In this document: piece after piece, positions 15,808-24,225 of the stretch
How positions within the stretch are numbered: position 1 is the first letter of the stretch
Layout of the letters: every line of letters begins with the position of its first letter
IMG/VR virus record: IMGVR_UViG_3300043661_000156
Coordinates: 1-37,515 of that record
Length of the DNA stretch: 37,515 bases
Strand: one strand, 5' to 3'
From: a virus
Notes under the pieces: model-generated
What the model was told of the DNA's origin: nothing
The model's database searches: none
What the model saw: only the letters and a program-made list of their open reading frames with translations
Translations under genes and position numbers: made by a program

Positions 15808-17892
15808 CTACGACGCGATGACCGCCGGCGCGACAACGAACGCCTGTGGATAGGTCAGCGTGATGTCGGTCAGCATGAACGTGGTGAGCTCGATCATTCC
15901 CTGCTTCTTCAAGCGGTAGGGATCGACCACCAGCTCGAAGCCGGACCCCCACATACCGATAATCATGGTGTTAAACACACCCAGAATTAGCGTTGAAAGG
16001 TTCGTGCCCGTGCCTTTCGTGCCGGTCTTCGAGACCTGGTTCGTGGAACGCGCTTCGAGTCCGTCGACGGTGTTGTCGTCGGCCCAGATCGGCAGGCCGA
16101 TGGTGTTCCCGAGGCGGGCGATGCGCTTCAGCGTGGACTTCATCGCGGGCGTAGTGAGCCATCCCGCGTCCCCGAGCTGATCCGCGTTCACGTCCTCGAG
16201 CTGCTCTTCCATGATCACGACGTCGTTCCATGAAGGAGCGCCGCCGTTGGCCGTGTCCGCAATCATCACGTAACTCTGCACGCCGGTCGTGGCGATGATC
16301 CCGGTCGGCTGATTGCTCGAGCCGGAGCCGGAGATCGCGGCCGAGTCGACCGCGAGCGCGAGATCGCGCGCGAGGTCTTCGCGCACGAGCGAGTCGACGT
16401 CGATGACGGCCTGCGCCAGCAACTGGCGCGAGTAGCTCGACGATGACTGGTAGCAGTGCGGCTGGCTGGCGATTGCTCCGAGTGTCAGCGCGGAATCGGC
16501 GACGTCGGTGCCTGGATTTTCAGCAACCCACGAGCCGGTCGCCCGTCCCGTTTGTTTGGGATAGGAGACGTTGTCGCGGAGACCCGAGACGGTCCGCGCG
16601 CCGAGTTCTTTCACCCGCATCCGGTTGTACAGATACTTGATGAACTCCCCGGGCTCGGTGAACTTCAGCGTTTCGCCCGCTGTGGCGTTGCCGGAGTCCA
16701 GACCCGCGCGCGTCTTGAGAGCGCCGGCGAAGCGCTTCTCGAGTTCGGGAGTCCATGCGTGACGCAACGACCAAGGCACGAACAAACCGCCGTGCGTTGG
16801 ACCCTTGTAGCGCTTCTCGATCTCGGCTGAGATCTCGAGCTCAAAGGTGTTCTCGCGCTTCGCGCCCTGACCGCCGGACGAATTCAGTTCGATGTTTTGA
16901 ACTGCGGCCATGATCCCGCGCGCCAGGTTGTAGCTCCGCTGTTCCTGATCGGTGAGAGCGATGCGGTCCGCGTTCTCAGCCGCTGGCAGCACGAGCTGCT
17001 TTCCGCCGCGCGCGGCAACCAAATCGAGAATTTCACGCGAAGCCTGGTCCACCGTTTTGTTTTCGGCGACCATCTTCACGACTACGTCATGCTCAACCCC
17101 GTGCACCTTGCCGAGCCGAAAAATTTCAGCGGCGGCGGTCCGGGATTGTTCTGCTGTGATGACTGTTGGTTCCACGGTACCCTCCTTGATTTTCGGCTTG
17201 GGAGCCGGATCTGTTGCACTGCCACTACTCCGAACACTCACGGGGAAAAGACGCTCCCCCGCCTTGCGGTCGTGCCCGACAGTTGGATCGGCAGGCACGC
17301 CAACCGAACTGGCCTCCATCGGTGCCCACTTCGTCGCGCGATAGGTGTCGCCTTCCTCTTTCGAGGATTTATCGAGCGAGTACTCATTGACGCCGTACCC
17401 GACAGAGATGAACTTTCGGATCCCGTCCTGGACGTCCTGCTTCACAGACTGCGCGGCCGGACTCCGGCTGAATCGCAGCACGCCCTGAAGCCGCTTGTCC
17501 TTGACCTTCACCTTCTCGACGATGCCGATCACGGATTTGGCATCGTGCGAATCCAGAAACGACAGACCCTGCTTCGCGCGCGAGAGGTCGACGGACTCGG
17601 GTGAGTGGTCGAGGACTTCATTCCCGAACCAGCGCTGGACTGGATACTCCGACGAAATCGAAATGTTGAATCGGTCCGCGTCGCGTTCGCCGGCAGCCTC
17701 GCCGTCCTCTTCGTCGTCGGGATCCGCGGCCTGGCCCTTGGCCTTCCGCTCAGCCCGTCTGACCTCGGCGGCTTTTTTTTCTTCGTCGGTCTTTCGCACG
17801 ACCGGCGTCATTGTCAAGATTTCAAAATTGCGAAACAGCATCGGGATCTCGGTCCCGAGTTCCTTGTTTTCCGCGCGCTCTGTTGGGTTCAT
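15808..17892 (-). CDS. prohead protease fused to HK97-type major capsid protein
   Basis: The 694-residue protein joins two functions. Residues about 1-210 form an S78/U35-type prohead protease, with likely catalytic His116 in LDSHD and Ser163 in FISVGYGV, and the closing APMEASSVGVPADP motif with Glu193. A scaffold-like charged helical stretch follows at about 245-330. From about 370 to 694 is an HK97-fold capsid protein, with GSWVAENPGTDVAD near the E-loop side and FELVVDPYRLKKQGMIELTT near the C-terminus. The protease should cut itself and the scaffold away as the head matures. The start overlaps the portal stop as ATGA. Fused protease-capsid genes are known, but separate genes are commoner. 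Confidence 0.93.
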   Translation of the reverse strand: MNPTERAENKELGTEIPMLFRNFEILTMTPVVRKTDEEKKAAEVRRAERKAKGQAADPDDEEDGEAAGERDADRFNISISSEYPVQRWFGNEVLDHSPESVDLSRAKQGLSFLDSHDAKSVIGIVEKVKVKDKRLQGVLRFSRSPAAQSVKQDVQDGIRKFISVGYGVNEYSLDKSSKEEGDTYRATKWAPMEASSVGVPADPTVGHDRKAGERLFPVSVRSSGSATDPAPKPKIKEGTVEPTVITAEQSRTAAAEIFRLGKVHGVEHDVVVKMVAENKTVDQASREILDLVAARGGKQLVLPAAENADRIALTDQEQRSYNLARGIMAAVQNIELNSSGGQGAKRENTFELEISAEIEKRYKGPTHGGLFVPWSLRHAWTPELEKRFAGALKTRAGLDSGNATAGETLKFTEPGEFIKYLYNRMRVKELGARTVSGLRDNVSYPKQTGRATGSWVAENPGTDVADSALTLGAIASQPHCYQSSSSYSRQLLAQAVIDVDSLVREDLARDLALAVDSAAISGSGSSNQPTGIIATTGVQSYVMIADTANGGAPSWNDVVIMEEQLEDVNADQLGDAGWLTTPAMKSTLKRIARLGNTIGLPIWADDNTVDGLEARSTNQVSKTGTKGTGTNLSTLILGVFNTMIIGMWGSGFELVVDPYRLKKQGMIELTTFMLTDITLTYPQAFVVAPAVIAS

Positions 17893-19430
17893 TGACCCCT
17901 CCTCATCGCCACGATATTTTTCTTGCCCGTTGCTTCGACTTCCTCCTGCGGCTCGTCGGGCTCGTCGTCGCCGGCGGTCACGGGATCCTGCGGACCCTTC
18001 TGCACAGTCGGCTTCGTCGCCGAGATGGTGAAGTCCAGCCCGTACGAAGTGGCCAGCTTCTTCTCCTCGGCGAGTTGCTCGAACACGTCTTCAACATCGC
18101 CGCCAGCCTGCGCGATGATCTCGTCGCGCGTGTCGAAGCCGGCGCCGACGGAGAGAATGGACGCCTGCACGTCCTTGAGCGGGTCAACCCACTGCCAGCC
18201 GCGCGATTGCCACTTGCCCTCCATGAACTTCGAGGGATCGCGCGAGTCCAGCACGAGCTGCCCGGAGAGTAGAGCCATCGAAAGCCACGACTCGAAAATC
18301 TGCTGCAGAAAAGATTCCTTCACGAGCGACTGGCACATCTTCCACTGGTCGCGCTCGATGAGCAGGCCGGACCGCATCGATGAGTAGTTCACTCCCTCGA
18401 GGTCGGACGCCAGCGCGTTATAGGAAACGCCGAGCGCGCCGGCGACGAAACGAAGCATGCCCTTCACGAAAACGGAGAACGCGCCGGACGGGTGATCGGG
18501 ATTCCACTGCTCGAAAGACATTCCGGGCGGAAGCGTTTCGATGACTCCGGGGTTCGCTTCGATGCGGTACTTCGCGTCGGCGTTCGGCTGTTCGAACGCG
18601 GTGGGATCGTCGTACTTCAGGAAACCGATCTTTGCGGCGCCCACGCGCGCGGCGACCAGCTCGGCTTCGACGTAACCGCCGAGCATGCGCAGCTCCACCA
18701 TGCACGGATGAAACCAGGTGACGCCGCGCGTCTGGTTCACGCGGTCGGGATCGTACAAATGAATTATGTACTCCGCCGGGATCCGTTCGCGCTCGAGCGA
18801 GCCGCCCAGATCGGCGGGATGTGAGGGATTGACCCAGTAAGCGACGGGCGCCGCCCACTTGTCGACTTCCACGCCCATGCGGATCTCGTTCTCCCGCGTC
18901 GAGGCGAAGCGCGAAAAAAGGTGGTCGACCTGGTCCGGGTCAATCATCTGCAGCGCGAAGCGATATTTATTGTTGAAGCCGGGAACCATGCGAACAAAAG
19001 CCTCGCCGTCGGTCGCCACGGTTTTCAGCACCAGCGTCTGGATCTGGCGGAACGAGTACTTTTTATCGACAGTGCAGTTTCCCTTCTTCGCCCAGTCGCA
19101 CCAGGCCTTCGAAATTTTCGTATTGAAGCCCTGGTTCAGCTCGTCGTTATTGTTGCGGACCATCGGCTGGTACCCGATGCCCTTCTCGCCGAGGACGTTG
19201 GCGATGAGGATCTTCAGGTAGCTCTTCACCACGGGATTGTTGCGCGAGAGCTCGCGCGCGCGCGCGCGTAGCAGGCGAAGGTTGCCTTTGATTTCGGCGT
19301 CGGCGGACAGGATCGAAACAATCCAGTCCATCGAAAGCCGCGAGCCGCTCGCGCCGTTGAACACGGTGAGGTTGCGTTTGCCGGTGAAAAATTTGGCGAT
19401 GCGATCGAGGAAAGGCGGGAGCTTTACCAT
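17889..19430 (-). CDS. portal protein, lambda family
   Basis: The 513-residue protein matches lambda-type portals (gpB-like). Visible parts are an N-terminal helical region with RARARELSRNNPVVKSYLK, then a beta-rich wing with GEAFVRMVPG, a segment YDPDRVNQTRGVTWFHP, and GALGVSYNALASDLEGVNYS toward the middle. The C-terminal tail is acidic (DDEPDEPQEEVEATGKKNIV). It forms the dodecameric portal that joins head to tail and to the terminase. I chose ATG 19430 because it overlaps the previous stop (ATGGTAA). A longer frame to 19457 adds nine basic residues. Confidence 0.93.
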   Translation of the reverse strand: MVKLPPFLDRIAKFFTGKRNLTVFNGASGSRLSMDWIVSILSADAEIKGNLRLLRARARELSRNNPVVKSYLKILIANVLGEKGIGYQPMVRNNNDELNQGFNTKISKAWCDWAKKGNCTVDKKYSFRQIQTLVLKTVATDGEAFVRMVPGFNNKYRFALQMIDPDQVDHLFSRFASTRENEIRMGVEVDKWAAPVAYWVNPSHPADLGGSLERERIPAEYIIHLYDPDRVNQTRGVTWFHPCMVELRMLGGYVEAELVAARVGAAKIGFLKYDDPTAFEQPNADAKYRIEANPGVIETLPPGMSFEQWNPDHPSGAFSVFVKGMLRFVAGALGVSYNALASDLEGVNYSSMRSGLLIERDQWKMCQSLVKESFLQQIFESWLSMALLSGQLVLDSRDPSKFMEGKWQSRGWQWVDPLKDVQASILSVGAGFDTRDEIIAQAGGDVEDVFEQLAEEKKLATSYGLDFTISATKPTVQKGPQDPVTAGDDEPDEPQEEVEATGKKNIVAMRRGQ

Positions 19431-20278
19431 CGGTCGAGTCCGGTGACGTCGGTCCACGTCGGCGGATAATTGTTTTCTTCGCGCACGGTGAACTCGACTT
19501 TGTACGGCACGCCGAGACGTCCGGGATGTTGCTGGCGCCAGACGGCCGCGAGGTACAGACCGCGGAGCTGCAGCAGATCCTTCAGCGGGATCTTCACCAC
19601 GGCGCGCCCGGCGATTTGATAGCTCGAAATCGCGGGAGTGAGATTGCCGGCAATGGCGGCCTCGATGACGGCCAGAGTTTTCTCCGCGAAAGTTTGGAAC
19701 GTGCCGGCAGCGGAAGTCGCGGCGTCCGGCTCGACGTTGATCACCAGCTCGTCGCCACGGATGTCGTAGACCTCCGGCGGACCTGCAGCCGCGGCCGGAT
19801 TTGTTTCGGCGACAGCCGTGGAGTTCGCCACGGTGAACGTCCCGCCGCCATCCTCGATCTCGATCGCCGAGATCGCAGCGACCACGTTGTTTCCCTCGTT
19901 CACGAACTCCGTGATCGTCACGGTGAGACCTTCGTACGGCGCCGGACCGGACCAGGACGAAAACGAATAGATCCCGTTTCCCTCGCCGTCGATCGCAACC
20001 TGCGTGAGTACGAATTTCGTGCCGGGGTTGCTGAGACGTTCGCAGTAGCGGTAGGGACCCGGAGGAAGTGACTCGGTGTCGGTCGGAAGGATGGTGATGA
20101 GAAAACTGCCGGAGTCGAAGACGGTCGCCGCGCGGTTGAATTTCGTGGTGAGACCGTTCAGGTAGATCTTATAAGCCCACCCGTCCGCCGGAGTGAAATT
20201 GTCCAGAGCGCGGGTGAACTTGACCGTCGTGCCGGCGGGGAAATGCGCCGGAACATGGTCTGGGGTTGTGGGGGGCAC
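19424..20278 (-). CDS. gpW-like head-tail joining domain fused to an N-terminal beta domain
   Basis: The 284-residue protein has two parts. Residues about 1-190 are beta-rich with a repeated strand pattern (TVKFTRALDNFTPADGWAYK, then GTFTVANST). Residues about 190-284 carry the pattern of phage gpW-like proteins: AEKTLAVIEAAIAGN, IAGRAVVKIPLKDLLQLRG, then a short end. The gene lies between the terminase (interrupted by the cargo cassette) and portal, the normal gpW place. The start is GTG with a weak ribosome site, so the N-terminus is less certain. It probably completes the head-tail junction. Confidence 0.7.
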   Translation of the reverse strand: MPPTTPDHVPAHFPAGTTVKFTRALDNFTPADGWAYKIYLNGLTTKFNRAATVFDSGSFLITILPTDTESLPPGPYRYCERLSNPGTKFVLTQVAIDGEGNGIYSFSSWSGPAPYEGLTVTITEFVNEGNNVVAAISAIEIEDGGGTFTVANSTAVAETNPAAAAGPPEVYDIRGDELVINVEPDAATSAAGTFQTFAEKTLAVIEAAIAGNLTPAISSYQIAGRAVVKIPLKDLLQLRGLYLAAVWRQQHPGRLGVPYKVEFTVREENNYPPTWTDVTGLDRW

Positions 20279-20355
20279 TTCGTGACTGACAATAAAACAG
20301 TTTCCGTCGGCGCCTAATTGGAGAGTTACTCAGTGCTTCACTTGCTATTAGAGAA

Positions 20356-20382
20356 GCGGCTCCGGGGAGAAGCCGGAGCCGC
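20356..20382 (-). terminator. hairpin ending the cargo cassette
   Basis: Ten perfectly paired bases (20356-20365 with 20373-20382) enclose a 7-base loop. The hairpin starts about 25 bases after the secreted-protein stop. On the minus strand it is followed by TTCTCTAATAG, which is T-rich but not a clean U tract. It is best read as an intrinsic-like terminator that isolates the cassette from the late operon. Confidence 0.6.
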
Positions 20383-20407
20383 CAATTGCCAGGGGAGAAA
20401 AACCGAG

Positions 20408-21148
20408 TTACTGCGGTGGTTGCGCGGACTTCTCCGCCTTCATTCGCCGTGCGTATTCGCCCAGCGATTCCGGTTGCGCCGATGGGTTCGCAGTTTTATC
20501 ACCGAGCGTCTGCGAGGACTGATCTGCGGTTGACGAGATCACCATCATGGCCTGAGCAGGACGCGCGGCGGGCACCGGCTGCTGAACGGGTGCTACAACA
20601 GCAAAACCAGCGACGGATGTGTTCGCGGTAACGTGGACTGTCAGGATCGCGCCCGCCGGAATCACCGAAGCATGACCGTGCTTCAAGAGCAGTAGAGCGC
20701 CGGCTGGCGGAAAGAACAGACCTGCGGCAGCCGCACCCACCATTGAGCCTCCGCCATAGCCGCCTTCGCCTTTGGCGAAGCGTTCACCGCTGACCGGAAC
20801 CTTCGTGCCATCGCCTGCAGTTACCGTTTCAAATGAAATCTCAAGCTGCCCGCCGCGTCCCATTTTGCGAGCTCCTTTTGCTGCAACCACATGGCCCATG
20901 ACTATCGAGCCGTGCGGGATGACGGTTTCGTTTTGGATGTTCAGGTCTTCCAGGACATCCAGCGTCACCGCGTCGCCCACGTGGACCTGACCGCTGTCCA
21001 GTTGGTTCACCAGGCGCGCCGAGATTTGAGTCCCTTCGGGTATCGTGACTAAGAGCGGCTTCGATTCCTGCGCAACAATTGGCGAAGAGAAGAAGATCGC
21101 GATGGCGAGTAGTGCCGTAAATTGCTTCAAGATGTAAGTATTTTTCAT
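20408..21148 (-). CDS. secreted glycine-zipper protein, moron (Acidobacteria-like family)
   Basis: The 246-residue protein has a Sec signal peptide: basic start, hydrophobic core (about residues 8-24), then a likely SPase I site after VAQ at about 24-27. The mature part has PEGTQISARLVNQLDSGQVHVGD, a strand region, RKMGRGGQLEISFETVTAGDG, then a glycine zipper (GGYGGGSMVGAAAAG, about 128-142) and a hydrophobic stretch. It ends in a Pro/Ala/Gln-rich tail. I recall this order from abundant secreted proteins of Acidobacteria, not from phages. It sits in a cassette with its own promoter-like site and terminator, and its ATG follows GGAGG. An envelope-modifying or superinfection-related role is inference. 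Confidence 0.85.
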   Translation of the reverse strand: MKNTYILKQFTALLAIAIFFSSPIVAQESKPLLVTIPEGTQISARLVNQLDSGQVHVGDAVTLDVLEDLNIQNETVIPHGSIVMGHVVAAKGARKMGRGGQLEISFETVTAGDGTKVPVSGERFAKGEGGYGGGSMVGAAAAGLFFPPAGALLLLKHGHASVIPAGAILTVHVTANTSVAGFAVVAPVQQPVPAARPAQAMMVISSTADQSSQTLGDKTANPSAQPESLGEYARRMKAEKSAQPPQ

Positions 21149-21160
21149 GACATCCTCCAG

Positions 21161-21397
21161 TCAAAGTGTGAACTGATCGTGCTCTAAAGTCGGTGGTACC
21201 TGTTCCTGGGCCGCAACATCAGCCGCGCACTGACGTCTTAGTTCTATAATTCCGTCTGCGACGACCGGACCAATCCGCTTCCGCAACACGTCGAGAAGAC
21301 ACAAGGTCTCCCAAAAGAAATCCGTCAGTACCTTCTCGTGCGCGATGCTGAGCTTGCGGACGGCAGGTTTCCCGCGCGTGATCGAAATGACCTTCAC
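21161..21397 (-). CDS. small hypothetical protein of cargo cassette
   Basis: This 78-residue product begins MKVISITRGKPAVRKL and is largely helical, with a likely amphipathic helix around residues 22-50 (TDFFWETLCLLDVLRKRIG). The GTG start overlaps the previous stop as GTGA, which fixes the frame. A longer reading adds 29 residues that lie inside the preceding gene. No family is recognised. It is co-transcribed with the secreted protein. Confidence 0.65.
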   Translation of the reverse strand: MKVISITRGKPAVRKLSIAHEKVLTDFFWETLCLLDVLRKRIGPVVADGIIELRRQCAADVAAQEQVPPTLEHDQFTL

Positions 21398-21534
21398 GAG
21401 ATTGGCCCCTCGAACGCTCGCGTCATTTCTTCCGCCAGATCGTGGAGCCACTCCCGCTTGAACGCCGCGCGCTCTTTCTGCCACGCCGCCGCAGCCTCAA
21501 GGATTTCGACGAATTCGTTGGTCGCGAAGATCAC
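21394..21534 (-). CDS. 46-residue helical protein of cargo cassette
   Basis: This short gene reads from GTG 21534, overlapping the stop of the preceding gene as GTGA, to a stop at 21394 that overlaps the next GTG as GTGA. The product is one charged amphipathic helix (ILEAAAAWQKERAAFKREWL within it). The double coupling is the main evidence that it is translated. No function is recognised. Confidence 0.6.
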   Translation of the reverse strand: MIFATNEFVEILEAAAAWQKERAAFKREWLHDLAEEMTRAFEGPIS

Positions 21535-21692
21535 GACTTCCCCGCTCTGAAGAGATCAAGGAAGCGCTTCCACGGCGAGCGATTGCTGCCGAGGTACACG
21601 GCTACTCTCTCGGGAACCTGCGCGCGACGTTCGCACTCGGAGATGGCGTTTGGTTGGGAAGGTGAATCTGGTAGGCTTTTGTTAGCCGTCAT
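21531..21692 (-). CDS. 53-residue hypothetical protein opening the cargo cassette
   Basis: I chose ATG 21692, behind a GAGG site, rather than the longer frame to 21791, because the extra 33 codons overlie a hairpin and the leader. The product is basic with two Cys-free halves: an N-terminal TANKSLPDSPSQPN stretch and a C-terminal RVAVYLGSNRSPWKRFLDLF segment that looks helical. It overlaps the next gene as GTGA. No family is recognised. Confidence 0.55.
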   Translation of the reverse strand: MTANKSLPDSPSQPNAISECERRAQVPERVAVYLGSNRSPWKRFLDLFRAGKS

Positions 21693-21726
21693 GGTGACTG
21701 ACCTCACTTTGTCGGTTAGGGGCCTT

Positions 21727-21744
21727 CGGACGTTTGCGCGTCCG
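21727..21744 (-). other. leader hairpin of the cargo cassette
   Basis: Six perfectly paired bases (21727-21732 with 21739-21744) and a 6-base loop lie between the promoter-like site and the first cassette ATG. It could be an attenuator, or a leftover terminator of the terminase operon. Confidence 0.4.
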
Positions 21745-21797
21745 GGGGTCCCGACTTCCCCTTCAGAGTACCCCTCCACAAGTTTCCCCACAATAGT

Positions 21798-21826
21798 ACT
21801 AAAGTACCAGTTAACTTTTCTTTCAA
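21798..21826 (-). promoter_or_regulatory. promoter-like site for the cargo cassette
   Basis: On the minus strand TTGAAA (5 of 6 to TTGACA) is followed after 17 bases by TTTAGT (4 of 6 to TATAAT). It lies about ten bases after the large terminase stop, in a visibly AT-richer stretch. A small inverted repeat, GTACT-TT-AGTAC, overlaps the -10 region and could be an operator. Sequence match only. Confidence 0.4.
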
Positions 21827-21835
21827 TACAGGGGT

Positions 21836-23758
21836 TTAACGCCAGCTCTGAACCCAGTTGGAGCCGCCGCCTGGCCTGCCTGGAGACCCACCTCCGCCGG
21901 ACGATGACCCACCTGAGCCTCCATCGGGGGGATCGGTTGGCGGCTTGCGGAGCGCCTCAGCCCGCTCCCCGAGCTTGCGGAGCACGGCCTGGCCGAGCAC
22001 GTAGAGCGCGGCGAGCGCGTAGACCTCGAGGTCGAGCGCCTCGTTGCGCGCGCGGATCTTGATGTACTCGCGGACCGTGCCCCTGCCGCGTTTGTAGCGG
22101 CGGATCGCCTTCTCCGCAGTGAGCTGCGCGAGGTACTCATCCTCGATGAAGTCGGGCAGGTGCATGAATCCTGGTCCTGGCTGCGGGATTTTCAGGCGAG
22201 CAAAGATGCGGTCCTTCGCGGTGTCGGTGCCGATGGTCCAGAGCTTCACGCGGTAGGTGTTGTTTACCGAAAATTTTCCGAGGATCTCCTTGGCGGCTTC
22301 GCTCGAGCCTTTCAGCGCGAAGATCTTCCGGCCCTGCCGCGCGCGCACGAATTTGTAGACCGAGTCGGTGTGCTGACCGCCGGAGTCAATCATGGTCGAA
22401 GTGATTTTCACTTTCTGCCCGGATCCGTGCTCCCAGCTCGAGAGCAGGAACGAGTCCAGCTCGAGCCACACCGCCTCCTGTCCGGGATCCCCGAAAAATT
22501 GTTGGTAGGCGATCAGCCACGATTCCTCTTTGTCCCCCCAGCCTTTCACCACGGCCTCGAGCCGATCGCCTTGCACGTCGACACTCGCGGTGAGCAGGCC
22601 CACGCCGTCGGGCACCTCCGCCTGGTACGGTTCGAGACGTGCCTTCAGCGTGATGGCTTCGACCGAGTCGCCCTGCTCCTCCCACGTTTCGCCGAGTCGA
22701 AGATTGATGAACGCCTTCAGCTTCTCGGGATTTTTTTCGAGGTTGGCCTCGTGCCACTCCTGCGCGAGCTGAAACCAGTTCTCGCGCCACGGCGAGTAGA
22801 GCGCGTTCAAGTGGAAGCCCACGACCGGGCGGTCCGGGAACTCCGCAATCCATCTGCCGGCGTTGAGCATCTGCTGTTTGAAGCGCTCGGGAATTTTCGC
22901 TTTGCAGCCGGAGCAAACGTAGGCGACGCTCGCCGCGTCCACCTGGTTGTCGGAGTTGGTTTCAAAGTAGAGGCGGTACTCCTTCGACTGCGGATCCCTC
23001 CACCACAGCACCTGCTCGAGCGAACAGAACGGGCAGGGAACGTAGAAGCGCCGCTTGTCGCTGCGCTCGAAGTCGCGCTCGATCGGCGAGATCCCCTTGG
23101 GCTTCGCCGGCGTGGATCCCTTCACGATTTTGTAATCGGCGTAGGAGTCGGTGCGGCGCGTGCCGATGGCGATGGGATCTCCTTCGCCTTCGACGTCGAT
23201 GGGATAGCCGTCGATCTCGTCGAACAGAACGATGGGCACGGGATCGGAGCGGAGACCGGCGCCGGAGTTCGCTCCTGTCAGCTTCAGGAATCCGCCGGGG
23301 AATTCCTTCAACTGCAGAGTGTTCCCAGACCGCCGCGCAGTGGGATCCTTGATCTTGGATCGAAGGGCAGGGCATGACTGAATCATTGGTGTGATTCTCT
23401 TCTTGCCGAATTGGTTGGCGTTTTCGATCGTTGGCTGCACCAACATCATGGGCAGCGGCACACAATCTACGAAATAGCCCACGACGTTGTTCAGCACCGC
23501 ATCGGAGTAGCCCACCTGCGTGCACTTCATGACAACAATCTCGTGAACGAGTGGGTCAAGTATCACGTTCATCATTTCCAGTTGGAACGTTTCCGGTTTG
23601 AACGGACCCGGCCGCGAAGTCGTGCCTTTCGGCATCACGCGGTTGCGGATCGCCCACTCGCTTACCGACAGGTCTGGAGGCGGTTCGTAGTGCTGCCAGG
23701 CTCGGTCAAGCATCGCCTGGAAATTCATGGCTGCGGACGCGTGAGTGGTTACCTGCAT
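21836..23758 (-). CDS. terminase large subunit, GpA family
   Basis: The 640-residue protein is the ATP-driven DNA packaging motor with its nuclease. Residues 79-86 (CTQVGYSD) lie where GpA-type proteins carry their Walker A-like motif, and 177-183 (VLFDEID) is the Walker B motif. Two Cys pairs at C242/C245 and C282/C285 form the zinc element typical of GpA. The nuclease half follows, with TASVDVQGDRLEAVVKGWG near residue 450. The extreme C-terminus is a Gly/Ser/Pro-rich tail. I chose ATG 23758, ten bases inside the homing endonuclease gene. ATG 23728 is possible, and a longer frame to 24115 only reads the endonuclease antiframe. Confidence 0.93.
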   Translation of the reverse strand: MQVTTHASAAMNFQAMLDRAWQHYEPPPDLSVSEWAIRNRVMPKGTTSRPGPFKPETFQLEMMNVILDPLVHEIVVMKCTQVGYSDAVLNNVVGYFVDCVPLPMMLVQPTIENANQFGKKRITPMIQSCPALRSKIKDPTARRSGNTLQLKEFPGGFLKLTGANSGAGLRSDPVPIVLFDEIDGYPIDVEGEGDPIAIGTRRTDSYADYKIVKGSTPAKPKGISPIERDFERSDKRRFYVPCPFCSLEQVLWWRDPQSKEYRLYFETNSDNQVDAASVAYVCSGCKAKIPERFKQQMLNAGRWIAEFPDRPVVGFHLNALYSPWRENWFQLAQEWHEANLEKNPEKLKAFINLRLGETWEEQGDSVEAITLKARLEPYQAEVPDGVGLLTASVDVQGDRLEAVVKGWGDKEESWLIAYQQFFGDPGQEAVWLELDSFLLSSWEHGSGQKVKITSTMIDSGGQHTDSVYKFVRARQGRKIFALKGSSEAAKEILGKFSVNNTYRVKLWTIGTDTAKDRIFARLKIPQPGPGFMHLPDFIEDEYLAQLTAEKAIRRYKRGRGTVREYIKIRARNEALDLEVYALAALYVLGQAVLRKLGERAEALRKPPTDPPDGGSGGSSSGGGGSPGRPGGGSNWVQSWR

Positions 23759-24225
23759 CGCCGCCGATTCCTGGATTGGGTCAGAGCCGTCGCCCAGCGG
23801 CAGTTGCGTCGGGTATAGTTTCCGTTGGTGTTGCGACGATCGATGGATTTCCCCTGCGGACGCTTCCCCATGTCCGCATAGAATGCCGCGAAGGAGCGCC
23901 GCCAGCGCACACAGACTCTGATTCCTCTTCCTCCGTAATATTTGTAGTTCGAGCTGTTCGGATTCGTGCATCGTCGAAGCATGGCGGCCCACGATCGATG
24001 GGCGCCGCAACCCGACAACCCGTGCGTTGTCGCTTTTTCGTCTCGCAGGCAACCGCAAGATTGGGAACTCGCGTTGGAGAGCAGCGCTCCCGAAACGACC
24101 CGCTCTGTTCCGCATTTACATCGGCAAAGCCACAGCGTTCTACCGACCTGGTTTGTTCCTGCGAACTGGAGGACCTTCCACCGCCCCACTCGTCGTCCCC
24201 TGAGGCAGAGCCGCTTCCCCTGCAT
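23749..24225 (-). CDS. HNH-like homing endonuclease, first copy
   Basis: The 158-residue protein belongs to a phage-borne nuclease group seen as free-standing intruders. It has an N-terminal Cys cluster (C34, C36, C38 and C57, C59), then WAAMLRRCTNPNSSNYKYYG, YGGRGIRVCVRW at about 97-108, and SIDRRNTNGNYTRRNCRWAT at about 127-146, which supplies the likely His-Me/HNH-type Asp/Asn active-site elements. It sits between the terminase subunits. Its first 86 bases overlap the small-subunit C-terminus in another frame, and its stop overlaps the large-subunit start. It probably spreads by cutting phages that lack it. The fold name is a family recollection. Confidence 0.85.
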   Translation of the reverse strand: MQGKRLCLRGRRVGRWKVLQFAGTNQVGRTLWLCRCKCGTERVVSGALLSNASSQSCGCLRDEKATTHGLSGCGAHRSWAAMLRRCTNPNSSNYKYYGGRGIRVCVRWRRSFAAFYADMGKRPQGKSIDRRNTNGNYTRRNCRWATALTQSRNRRRCR

